Assembly (NCBI RefSeq): GCF_000238595.1
Contig: NZ_AGTS01000147.1
Coordinates: forward strand, 1 to 64,000
DNA from: Acidovorax sp. NO-1
Lineage (GTDB): Bacteria; Pseudomonadota; Gammaproteobacteria; Burkholderiales; Burkholderiaceae_C
Direction: 5' to 3'
Length of the DNA: 64,000 nt
Made by a program: the position numbers and the translations under genes. This document shows positions 41,490-49,511 of this stretch, piece after piece; position 1 is the first letter of the stretch, and every line of letters begins with the position of its first letter. The notes beneath the pieces are model-generated. The model saw nothing but the letters and a program-made list of their open reading frames with translations, was not told where the DNA came from and did not search any database.

Positions 41490-41556
41490 AAGGCGTCCCC
41501 ACATGCGTTTCGAAATCACATCGAAGCCGCATCGTGTGGACGCCTTTTTTGTTTTT
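41490..41556 (+). terminator. Leader terminator/attenuator before nirB
   Basis: Outer arms AAGGCGTCC (41490-41498) and GGACGCCTT (41538-41546), with further pairing inside, then TTTTGTTTTTCG. It ends about 40 bases before nirB. The arms match those of the nrtA leader terminator. Confidence 0.82.
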
Positions 41557-41594
41557 CGCATCGCCCCGGCGATGGACCGACGGAGTTAGCCACG

Positions 41595-44042
41595 ATGAAA
41601 AAGCTCAAACTGGTGATGGTGGGGAACGGCATGGCCGGTGTGCGTACGCTGGAAGAGCTGCTCAAGATTGCCCCCGATCTGTATGACATCACGGTGTTCG
41701 GCGCCGAGCCGCACCCCAACTACAACCGCATTCTGCTGTCGCCCGTGCTGGCGGGCGAGCAGACGATTGACGAGATCATCCTCAACGACTGGCAGTGGTA
41801 CGCCGACAACCACATCACGCTGCACACCGGCTTTACCGTGACCGACGTGGACCGTGTGCGCCGCACCGTTCACGCCACCAATGCAGCGGGTGAGACCATT
41901 ACCGCCGAATACGACCGCCTCATCATGGCCACGGGCTCCAACCCGTTCATCCTGCCCATCCCGGGCAAAGACCTGAAAGGTGTGCTCGCCTACCGCGACA
42001 TCGCCGACACCCAGGCCATGATCGACGCTGCGGCCACCTACAAACATGCCGTGGTCATCGGCGGCGGCCTGCTGGGTCTGGAGGCCGCCAACGGCCTCAT
42101 GAAGCGCGGCATGCAGGTGAGCGTGGTGCATGTGGGCGACTGGCTGATGGAGCGCCAGCTGGACGATGTGGCCGGCAAGATGCTGCAGAAGTCGCTGCAA
42201 GAGCGCGGCATGCAGTTCCTGATGAAGGCGCAGACGCAGGAGCTGGTCGGCAACGCCGAAGGCCGGGTGGCCGCGGTCAAGTTCAAGGACGGCACCGAGG
42301 TGCCCGCCGACCTGGTGGTGATGGCCGTGGGCATCCGCCCCAACACGCAGTTGGCTGAAAAGATGCGCCTGCATGTAAACCGCGGCATCGTGGTGAGCGA
42401 CACGCTGCAGACCACCACCGACGCGCGCATCTACGCAGTGGGCGAGTGCGCCGTGCACCGGGGCATAGCGTACGGCCTAGTGGCGCCGCTGTTCGAGCAG
42501 GGCAAGGTGCTGGCCAACCACCTGGCCGAGTTCGGCATCGGCCGCTACCAGGGCTCGCTCACGTCCACCAAGCTCAAGGTGACGGGCATCGACCTGTTCT
42601 CGGCCGGTGACTTTCAGGGCGGGGAGGACACCGAAGAAATCGTGATGAGCGACCCCTTCGGCGGCGTGTACAAAAAGCTCGTCATCAAGGGCGACAAGCT
42701 GGTGGGCGCCTGCCTGTATGGCGACACGGTGGACGGCAGCTGGTACTTCAAACTGCTGCGCGACGGCCGCACAGTGAACGACATCCGTGACAAACTCATG
42801 TTTGGCGAATCCAACATGGGCGACACCGGGCACCAGGGCCAGAGCAAGGCCGCCGCCATGGCCGACACCGACGAGGTCTGCGGCTGCAACGGCGTGACCA
42901 AGGGCGCCATCTGCAAGGCCATCAAGGACAAGGGCCTGTTCACGCTGGATGAAGTGCGCAAGCACACCAAGGCCAGCGCATCGTGCGGCTCGTGCACGGG
43001 CCTGGTCGAGCAGATCATCATGTTCACGGCCGGTGGCGACTACAGCGCCACGCCCAAGACCAAGGCCATGTGCGGCTGCACCGACCATGGGCACCAGGCG
43101 GTGCGCGACGCGATCCGTGCCAACAAGCTGCTGAGCATTGGCGACGTTTTCCAATTCATGGAGTGGAAGACGCCCAACGGGTGTGCCTCCTGCCGCCCCG
43201 CCGTGAACTACTACCTCATCAGCACCTGGCCCAAGGACGCCAAGGACGACCCGCAAAGCCGCGCCATCAACGAGCGCAGCCACGCCAACATCCAGAAGGA
43301 TGGCACCTACAGCGTGATCCCCCGCATGTGGGGCGGTGAGACCACGGCCGACGAGCTGCGCCGCATTGCCGATGCGGCGGACAAGTACAACATCCCCACC
43401 ATCAAGGTCACGGGCGGCCAGCGCATCGATTTGCTGGGCGTGAAGAAGGAAGACCTGGTCAACGTGTGGAAGGACATCGGCATGCCCAGCGGCCACGCGT
43501 ATGCCAAGGCGCTGCGCACGGTGAAGACATGCGTGGGCAGCGAGTGGTGCCGCATGGGCACGCAGGACAGCACGCAGATGGGCAAGGACCTGGAGCGCGC
43601 CATGTGGCGCATGTACGCACCGCACAAGGTCAAGTTCGCCGTGTCGGGCTGCCCGCGCAACTGCGCAGAAGCCGGCATCAAGGACGTAGGCATCATCGGC
43701 GTGGACAGCGGCTGGGAGATGTACGTGGCCGGCAACGGCGGCATCAAGACCGAGGTGGCGCACTTCTTCACCAAGCTGAAAACCGCCGAGGAAGTGCTGG
43801 AGTACACCGGCGCGTTCTGCGAGCTGTACCGCCAGGAAGGCTGGTACCTGGAGCGCACCGTGCACTACGTGAACCGCGTGGGCCTGGACTATGTGAAAAA
43901 ACGCATTCTGGAAGACCACGCAGGCCGCAAAGCCCTGTGGGAGCAGCTGCAGTTCGCGCTCGACGGCGAGCCCGACCCCTGGTTCGAGTTTGACAAGGCG
44001 GCGGTAGACCAGCGCCAGTTCATCCCGATAGCCGTGGCCTGA
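41595..44042 (+). CDS. nirB: Assimilatory nitrite reductase [NAD(P)H], large subunit
   Basis: Predicted 815-residue cytoplasmic flavo-haem enzyme reducing nitrite to ammonium. FAD domain with VMVGNGMAGVRTLEELL at the N-terminus; NADH-binding segment VVIGGGLLGLEAANGL near 155. Two BFD-type [2Fe-2S] segments follow (CGCNGVTKGAIC...CGSC and CGCTDHG...CASC). The C-terminal sirohaem/[4Fe-4S] domain has Cys pairs CVGSEWC and CPRNC. GGAG precedes the ATG at 41595. nirD follows after 69 bases occupied by a dispersed repeat. The sirohaem precursor enzyme is encoded at 49508. Confidence 0.97.
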   Translation: MKKLKLVMVGNGMAGVRTLEELLKIAPDLYDITVFGAEPHPNYNRILLSPVLAGEQTIDEIILNDWQWYADNHITLHTGFTVTDVDRVRRTVHATNAAGETITAEYDRLIMATGSNPFILPIPGKDLKGVLAYRDIADTQAMIDAAATYKHAVVIGGGLLGLEAANGLMKRGMQVSVVHVGDWLMERQLDDVAGKMLQKSLQERGMQFLMKAQTQELVGNAEGRVAAVKFKDGTEVPADLVVMAVGIRPNTQLAEKMRLHVNRGIVVSDTLQTTTDARIYAVGECAVHRGIAYGLVAPLFEQGKVLANHLAEFGIGRYQGSLTSTKLKVTGIDLFSAGDFQGGEDTEEIVMSDPFGGVYKKLVIKGDKLVGACLYGDTVDGSWYFKLLRDGRTVNDIRDKLMFGESNMGDTGHQGQSKAAAMADTDEVCGCNGVTKGAICKAIKDKGLFTLDEVRKHTKASASCGSCTGLVEQIIMFTAGGDYSATPKTKAMCGCTDHGHQAVRDAIRANKLLSIGDVFQFMEWKTPNGCASCRPAVNYYLISTWPKDAKDDPQSRAINERSHANIQKDGTYSVIPRMWGGETTADELRRIADAADKYNIPTIKVTGGQRIDLLGVKKEDLVNVWKDIGMPSGHAYAKALRTVKTCVGSEWCRMGTQDSTQMGKDLERAMWRMYAPHKVKFAVSGCPRNCAEAGIKDVGIIGVDSGWEMYVAGNGGIKTEVAHFFTKLKTAEEVLEYTGAFCELYRQEGWYLERTVHYVNRVGLDYVKKRILEDHAGRKALWEQLQFALDGEPDPWFEFDKAAVDQRQFIPIAVA

Positions 44043-44051
44043 CCCGTTTAT

Positions 44052-44108
44052 TGAACAAATATGCCTTCAGCGCTTGATGGATAAGCGCCAGCAGCTACCA
44101 AAGGAATA
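44052..44108 (+). repeat. Dispersed palindromic repeat, copy 9
   Basis: Orientation A copy (TTCAGCGCTTGATGGATAAG, then CGCCAGCAGCTACC) filling the nirB-nirD spacer. The nirD ribosome-binding site AAGGAA lies in the tail where other copies read CAAAAATATAG. Confidence 0.78.
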
Positions 44109-44111
44109 GCA

Positions 44112-44495
44112 ATGACCGAATGGAAACTGATTTGCCGCGTGGACGACATCCCCGTGCTGGGCTCGCGCCGCGTGGCCCGCGAAAAAGGCCTGGATGTGGC
44201 GGTGTTCCGCAACGACGCGGGCGGTGTATTTGCGCTGCTGGACCGCTGCCCGCACAAGGGTGGTCCGCTATCGCAGGGCATTGTGTTTGGCACACAGGTG
44301 GCGTGCCCCATGCACAACTGGACCATTGGGTTGTGTGATGGACAGGCGTCGGCGCCGGATGAGGGGTGTACGCCGAAGTTTGCGGTGAAGGTGGAGGATG
44401 GGGCGGTGTATCTGGATGCAGGGGAGCTGGCAACGGTGGCTACGGATCTGACTCGGCCTGTGGCTGGGCCTGCGCGCAGGGCTGTTGGGGTCTGA
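44112..44495 (+). CDS. nirD: Assimilatory nitrite reductase, small subunit (Rieske type)
   Basis: Predicted 127-residue partner of NirB. It keeps all four Rieske [2Fe-2S] ligands, Cys-Pro-His in DRCPHKGGPLSQG and Cys-Pro-Met-His in VACPMHNW, which the E. coli NirD lacks. Length is near the usual 105-120. AAGGAA stands five bases before the ATG. The gene ends 925 bases before nasA; a large palindromic element fills that gap. Confidence 0.95.
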   Translation: MTEWKLICRVDDIPVLGSRRVAREKGLDVAVFRNDAGGVFALLDRCPHKGGPLSQGIVFGTQVACPMHNWTIGLCDGQASAPDEGCTPKFAVKVEDGAVYLDAGELATVATDLTRPVAGPARRAVGV

Positions 44496-44540
44496 GGTGC
44501 CTGTCTTCGCGCTTCCTTTTAGTGACATGCCTGTGCAAAG

Positions 44541-45230
44541 GGCGGGAGCCGGGGTGTGCGCCCGGCGGCGCAGTAACTTTCTCTTGTCTCGCCAAGAGAA
44601 AGTCACCAAAGAGAAAGCGACCCTACTGCGCGCGTCCCCTTCGCTGCGCTACGGGGCAACCTGCGATGCTCGGTCAGGGAGTGCCACCGCAGAACTCGCT
44701 GCGCGCCTGCGGCGCTCCGCTCGAACAACTGCGGTGAGTCAGTTCACGAAATGCGTGTGTCCTGCGGCACACGCATGCACCCCCTGCCCTGCGCTTCTCG
44801 GCACGCACAGAAGGGAACCCGAAAAGCGGACATCCACACGGGCCATCGCTGCGCTCGGCCCAGTCTGCGCAGCGCGTGGCGCTTGCGCCCGCAAGGTGGG
44901 GCCGAGCGCAGCGATGGCCCGTGTGGATGTTCGGCTGCTGGATGTTCGGCTGTCCACCCCCCTGCTGGATGCGCCTGCGGCGGGGCGGTTGCGGGGTGAG
45001 CATGGGCGTCGGAGCGCCCATGCCTCGTTAACTGACTCGCCGTGGTTGTCCGAGCGGCGCGCGCCAGCGCAAAGCGAGTTCCACGGCGCACCCCGCAACC
45101 GCCCCGGCGCAGGTTTGCCCCTTCGCACAGCGAAGGGGTCGCAGACTGGGGGTCGCCTTTTCTTTGGTGACTTTCTTTTGGCGAAGCAAAAGAAAGTTAC
45201 TCGCACGCCGGGCGACTCCCGGCCTCCGCC
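44541..45230. repeat. 690-bp nested palindromic element
   Basis: The gap between nirD and nasA is mostly one large inverted repeat. Outer arms of about 240 bases (44541-44780 and 44985-45230) are similar in reverse complement, for example AGTAACTTTCTCTTGTCTCG against GAGTAACTTTCTTTTGCTTC. Inside is a perfect 31-bp inverted repeat at 44831-44861 / 44899-44929. Each outer arm ends in its own hairpin, ATGCGTGTG/CACACGCAT at 44751-44776 and GCATGGGCG/CGCCCATGC at 45000-45023. No transposase gene or credible protein is present. Confidence 0.8.
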
Positions 45231-45271
45231 CGCAACCCAAGCATGCTTTTCAAACCAGCACGCCAGGTTTC

Positions 45272-45291
45272 GACAAGCTCAACCCGAACGG
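45272..45291 (+). repeat. Short dispersed repeat, GGCTCAGCCCGAACGG type, copy 2
   Basis: GACAAGCTCAACCCGAACGG, two substitutions from the 39394 copy. It follows the nested palindrome. Confidence 0.6.
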
Positions 45292-45312
45292 GTCGTGGAG
45301 TGCACCGGCTTT

Positions 45313-45332
45313 GACGGGCTCAGCCCGAACGG
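45313..45332 (+). repeat. Short dispersed repeat, GGCTCAGCCCGAACGG type, copy 3
   Basis: GACGGGCTCAGCCCGAACGG, one substitution from the 39394 copy, 41 bases after copy 2 in the same direction. Confidence 0.65.
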
Positions 45333-45351
45333 ATAGCGGGAACATCGCACA

Positions 45352-45416
45352 CTACAAAAACAATAGCTACTAGCGCTTTATAGACAAGCGCTATAGCCCA
45401 AAAACACCCAAAACCA
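45352..45416 (-). repeat. Dispersed palindromic repeat, copy 10
   Basis: Orientation B copy (AACAATAGCTACTAGCGCTT, then TATAGACAAGCGCTATAGCC) ending four bases before the nasA ATG. It takes up the place where a leader or ribosome-binding site would be; no clear purine-rich site is seen for nasA. Confidence 0.8.
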
Positions 45417-45420
45417 CGCC

Positions 45421-48258
45421 ATGCAAGAAACCAAATCCACCTGCCCCTACTGCGGCGTAGGCTGCGGCGTGATCATCGAAAGCACAGGCCCCCAAATCAC
45501 CGGCGTGCGCGGCGACCCCACCCACCCCGCCAACTTCGGCCGCCTGTGCACCAAGGGCTCCACCCTGCACCTCACCGCCACCAGCCCGGTCACCCTGCAA
45601 ACCCGCCTGCTCCAACCCCTGCACCGTGCACAACGCGGCGATACGCCCCAGCCACTGCCGTGGGACGCAGCGCTGACCCTGGCCACCGAAAAATTCGCCA
45701 ACACCATCCAGCAGCACGGCCCCGACGCCGTGGGCTTCTACGTCAGCGGCCAGTTGCTCACCGAGGACTACTACGTCTTCAACAAACTGGCCAAGGGCCT
45801 GATCGGCACCAACAACATCGACACCAACTCGCGCCTGTGCATGAGCAGCGCCGTGGCCGGCTACAAGCAAACGCTGGGTGCCGACGCGCCGCCCGCCTGC
45901 TATGACGACGTGAACCACGCGCAGTGCCTTTTCATCGTGGGCAGCAACGCGGCCTGGGCGCATCCCATCCTGTTTCGCCGCATCGAAGACGCACGCGCCG
46001 CCAACCCGGGCATGAAGGTCATCGTGGCCGACCCGCGCCGCACCGACACGGCCGGCATGGCCGACCTGTTCCTGCCCATTCAACCGGGCAGCGACGTGAT
46101 GCTGTTCAACGGCATGCTGCACATCATGTTGTGGGAAGGCTGGATCGACGCGGGCTACATCGGCGCGCACACCACGGGCTTTGACGAGCTCAAGGCCCTG
46201 GTGCGTGAAGCAACGCCCGATCGCGCGGCACAGGTGTGCGGCATCTCCGTGGCCGACCTCACCACTGCAGCAAAGTGGTTTGCCACCTCGAATGCCACGC
46301 TCAGCCTGTACTGCCAGGGCCTGAACCAAAGCAGCAGCGGCACCGCCAAAAACGCCACGCTCATCAATCTGCACCTGGCCACCGGCCAGATCGGCAAACC
46401 CGGCGCAGGCCCCTTCAGCCTGACCGGCCAGCCCAACGCCATGGGCGGGCGCGAAGTGGGTGGCCTGGCCAATCTGCTCAGCGCCCACCGTGATCTGGCC
46501 AACCCGCAGCACCGCGCCGAAGTGGCCGCGCTGTGGGGCGTGGCCGATGTGCCCAGCAAGCCGGGCAAGACGGCCGTGGAGATGTTCCAGGCCGCTGCCG
46601 ACGGCGAGATCAAGGCCCTGTGGATTGCCTGCACCAACCCCGCGCAAAGCATGCCCGACCAGGCCACCGTGCGCCGCGCACTGCAGCGCGCCGAGTTTGT
46701 GGTGGTGCAGGAGGCCTTTGCCACCGCCGCCACCTGTGCCTATGCCGACGTGCTGCTACCTGCCACCACCTGGGGCGAAAAAACCGGCACGGTGACCAAC
46801 AGCGAGCGCCGCATCTCGCGCGTGCGCTCTGCCGTGCCCGCACCCGGCCTGGCGCGGCACGACTGGGCCATTGCGGTGCAGTTTGCGCACCAGCTGGAGG
46901 CACGCCTGCGGCCCGGCCAACCCACGCTGTTCCCCTACGCCACAGACGTTGCCGATGCAGGTGCCGAAGCGGTCTGGAACGAACACCGCGAAAGCACACG
47001 CGGGCGCGACCTGGACATCACCGGGCTGTCCTGGGCCCTGCTCGAATCAGCGGGCCCGCAACAGTGGCCGTTCGTTGCCGATGCGACCACGGGCAAGGCC
47101 CGCCTGTACGAAGACGGCATCTTCCCCACCACCGATGGCCGCGCGCGTTTTGCCGCCCACGCATGGCAGCCCACCGCAGAGCCCCGCGAGTCGCGCTACC
47201 CCTTCAGCCTGACCACCGGCCGGCTGCGCGACCAATGGCACGGCATGACCCGCACCGGCACGCTGGGCCGCTTGTTTGGCCATGTGGCCGAACCCAGCCT
47301 GCAGATGCACCCGCAGGACATGGAGCGGCGCAAGCTCGCCAGCGGCGACCTGGTGCACGTGACCAGCAAGCGCGGCTCCATCGTGGTGCCCGTGTTGGCC
47401 GACACCACGCTGGGCCTGTCGCAGGTGTTCATGGCCATGCACTGGGGCAGCGAGTTTTTGAGCGGCGTGTCGTCCACCGGCGAACGGCTGGCGGGCGTGA
47501 ATGCGCTCACCACCTCGGCGTTCTGCCCCACCTCCAAACAGCCCGAGCTGAAACACGCCGCCGTCAAGGTGCTCAAGGCCGAACTGCCGTGGACGCTGCT
47601 GGCCATGGCTTGGCTGCCCGCCGACAAAAACCAGGCCACACGCGAAGCGCTGTCTGCCCTGATGGCGCAGTTCCCGTTCGCGAGCTGCGTGCCCTTCAGC
47701 AACAACACCCCGCTGGATGAGCCCGGCCGCGAGCGCACCGGGGTGCTGCTGCGCGCCGCCGCCCACGAGGCACCGCCCGACGCGCTGATCGCACAGATCG
47801 AAGCCCTGCTGGGCATGGCAGGCGCCGACACGCTGCGCTACGCCGACAAAAAACGCGGCCAGCGCCGGGCCGCACGGCTGGCGCGCCAGGGCGACAACAC
47901 CACGCTCGAGGGCATCGTGCTCGCTGGCGACACCAGCGCCGAAGGCTGGCTCAAGACCCTGCTGCAGGAAGAGCTGCCCGCACAGACCTACGGCCGCCTG
48001 CTGCTGGTACCCGGCGCCAAGGCCCCTGTGGCCGTGCAGTCGCGCGGCAAGCCGGTGTGCACCTGCTTCAACGTGACAGACGCCGCCATCACCGCTCAAC
48101 TGGCGCACTGCCACGGCACCGACGATGACCGGCTGGCACAGCTACAGGGCCAACTGCGCTGCGGCACCAACTGCGGCTCGTGTGTGCCCGAACTCAAACG
48201 GATGGTGCGGGCCACGGGGCCACTGGCATCCAAGTCGCTCGCGCAGGCCGCCATATAA
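45421..48258 (+). CDS. nasA: Assimilatory nitrate reductase, catalytic subunit
   Basis: Predicted 945-residue molybdopterin enzyme reducing nitrate to nitrite in the cytoplasm. N-terminal [4Fe-4S] motif CPYCGVGCGV with later Cys in RLCTKGS. Mo-bis-MGD domains include SNAAWAHPILFRRI, LYCQGLNQSSSGTAKN, LTGQPNAMGGREVGG and the C-terminal LTTGRLRDQWHGMTRTG. A C-terminal BFD-type [2Fe-2S] domain (CTCFNVTDAAI...RCGTNCGSC) is an electron entry point seen in this subgroup. No signal peptide. It continues the nirBD cluster despite the repeats upstream. Confidence 0.96.
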   Translation: MQETKSTCPYCGVGCGVIIESTGPQITGVRGDPTHPANFGRLCTKGSTLHLTATSPVTLQTRLLQPLHRAQRGDTPQPLPWDAALTLATEKFANTIQQHGPDAVGFYVSGQLLTEDYYVFNKLAKGLIGTNNIDTNSRLCMSSAVAGYKQTLGADAPPACYDDVNHAQCLFIVGSNAAWAHPILFRRIEDARAANPGMKVIVADPRRTDTAGMADLFLPIQPGSDVMLFNGMLHIMLWEGWIDAGYIGAHTTGFDELKALVREATPDRAAQVCGISVADLTTAAKWFATSNATLSLYCQGLNQSSSGTAKNATLINLHLATGQIGKPGAGPFSLTGQPNAMGGREVGGLANLLSAHRDLANPQHRAEVAALWGVADVPSKPGKTAVEMFQAAADGEIKALWIACTNPAQSMPDQATVRRALQRAEFVVVQEAFATAATCAYADVLLPATTWGEKTGTVTNSERRISRVRSAVPAPGLARHDWAIAVQFAHQLEARLRPGQPTLFPYATDVADAGAEAVWNEHRESTRGRDLDITGLSWALLESAGPQQWPFVADATTGKARLYEDGIFPTTDGRARFAAHAWQPTAEPRESRYPFSLTTGRLRDQWHGMTRTGTLGRLFGHVAEPSLQMHPQDMERRKLASGDLVHVTSKRGSIVVPVLADTTLGLSQVFMAMHWGSEFLSGVSSTGERLAGVNALTTSAFCPTSKQPELKHAAVKVLKAELPWTLLAMAWLPADKNQATREALSALMAQFPFASCVPFSNNTPLDEPGRERTGVLLRAAAHEAPPDALIAQIEALLGMAGADTLRYADKKRGQRRAARLARQGDNTTLEGIVLAGDTSAEGWLKTLLQEELPAQTYGRLLLVPGAKAPVAVQSRGKPVCTCFNVTDAAITAQLAHCHGTDDDRLAQLQGQLRCGTNCGSCVPELKRMVRATGPLASKSLAQAAI

Positions 48259-48312
48259 CCAAAAGTTCTCTTGCTTGCAGGAAAATAGACCTCAGACCAA
48301 CAAACCCCACTA

Positions 48313-48573
48313 GGACTTGTGCAACAGGGCTCCAGCTAGGCGCTTTCGGCGCAGACAGTACGCCTGTACGGCAAGCCGAGATAACGACGCCAGTGTGGTG
48401 TTGCACGCTAACTGGCACATGAAAACCGATGGATTTTTGGTCAGGGCAAGGCGCAAACCACAGCGATACCCGGAGGTATCGCGAGGATTTGCAACGCAGC
48501 CCTGGTAGAAAAGACACGGTTTGCAGTGCCAGATAGCGTGCAACACCACACTAGAGCCCTGTTTCACAAGTCC
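48313..48573. mobile_element. 261-bp MITE-like element
   Basis: Terminal inverted repeats GGACTTGTGCAACAGGGCTC (48313-48332) and its complement (48554-48573) differ at one base. A second, subterminal inverted repeat of 26 bases (48392-48417 / 48527-48552) also has one mismatch. The centre has a perfect hairpin, GCGATACC-CGGA-GGTATCGC. No coding capacity and no clear target duplication. It resembles a non-autonomous relative of a DDE-transposase element; the parent element is not in the window. It accounts for nearly all of the nasA-ybiB gap. Confidence 0.7.
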
Positions 48574-48587
48574 CGCCACCAAGAACC

Positions 48588-49511
48588 ATGGCCATCGCCC
48601 AGTACATCAAGGAAATCGGACGCGGCGCGCGCGGCGCCAAGCCGCTGTCGCGCGAGCAGGCTGCCGACCTGTTCGGCCAGGTGCTGGACGGTGCCGTGAC
48701 CGACCTGGAGATCGGCGCCTTCTGCTTGGCCATGCGCATCAAGGGCGAAACGTCCGAAGAGATGTGCGGCTTTCTAGATGCCACCCACCAGCGCCTGGCG
48801 CTGCTGCCCGTCACCGACCGCCCGCTCATCGTGCTGCCCAGCTACAACGGCGCCCGCAAGCTGCCGGTGCTGACGCCACTGCTGGCGCTGCTGCTGGCGC
48901 GCGAAGGGCTGCCCGTGCTGCTGCACGGCATGCGCACCGAGGCGCGGCGGGTTTTGGCATCGGATGTGCTTGATGCGCTAGAAGTACCTGCCCTGATAGC
49001 TCCTGAAAAGATAGCAAACGGCACGGTGCGCCATATCCATACCCAGCACCTGCACGCGGGGCTGGCGCGCCTGCTGGCCGTGCGCGAGGTGGTGGGTCTG
49101 CGCAACCCGGGGCACAGCGTGGTCAAGCTGATGAGCCCTTGCGCGGGGCCGTCGGTGGTGGTCACCGCATACACCCACCCCGAATATTTCGAGATGCTGC
49201 AGAGCACCTTTCGCACGCTGGGCATGAACGCCTTGCTTTCGCGCGGGCTGGAGGGCGAAGTCGCGACCGACCCACGCCGCACGCCGCGCTACGACGGCTT
49301 TGTGCGCGGCGAACACACGGTGCTGGAGGCACAGCAACCGGGCACGGCCAGCGAGGTGCCCGGCCTGCCTGCCGAGATCGACGTGGCCACTACGGCCACC
49401 TACACACGCCAGGTGCTGGCGGGCAATTTGCCGATTCCACCTGCCATCAAGCGGCAGGTGGAACACATCTTGCACGTTGCTGGTCAAACTGCTTCGGAGA
49501 CATCCCCATGA
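48588..49511 (+). CDS. ybiB: YbiB-like (TrpD2) nucleic-acid-binding protein
   Basis: Predicted 307-residue protein with the phosphoribosyltransferase-like fold of anthranilate phosphoribosyltransferase: N-terminal helices (LSREQAADLFGQVLDGAVTD, LEIGAFCLAMRIKGET) and a C-terminal alpha/beta part. The substrate loops of TrpD are not conserved, so it belongs with YbiB/TrpD2, known to bind DNA. It lies between nasA and the sirohaem methyltransferase gene, overlapping the latter by four bases (ATGA), so it is part of the nitrate operon. Why a YbiB gene is there is unknown. Confidence 0.85.
   Translation: MAIAQYIKEIGRGARGAKPLSREQAADLFGQVLDGAVTDLEIGAFCLAMRIKGETSEEMCGFLDATHQRLALLPVTDRPLIVLPSYNGARKLPVLTPLLALLLAREGLPVLLHGMRTEARRVLASDVLDALEVPALIAPEKIANGTVRHIHTQHLHAGLARLLAVREVVGLRNPGHSVVKLMSPCAGPSVVVTAYTHPEYFEMLQSTFRTLGMNALLSRGLEGEVATDPRRTPRYDGFVRGEHTVLEAQQPGTASEVPGLPAEIDVATTATYTRQVLAGNLPIPPAIKRQVEHILHVAGQTASETSP

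Noticed and set aside
44560-45215. Small proteins in the palindromic region after nirD
   Set aside because: The frames mirror each other on both strands because the DNA is an inverted repeat; none has a start site or recognisable domain.
48966-49020. Possible degenerate copy of the dispersed repeat inside ybiB
   Set aside because: Only GCGCTAGAA and GATAGCTCCTGAAAAGATAGC resemble the family; the paired core is missing, so I did not count it.
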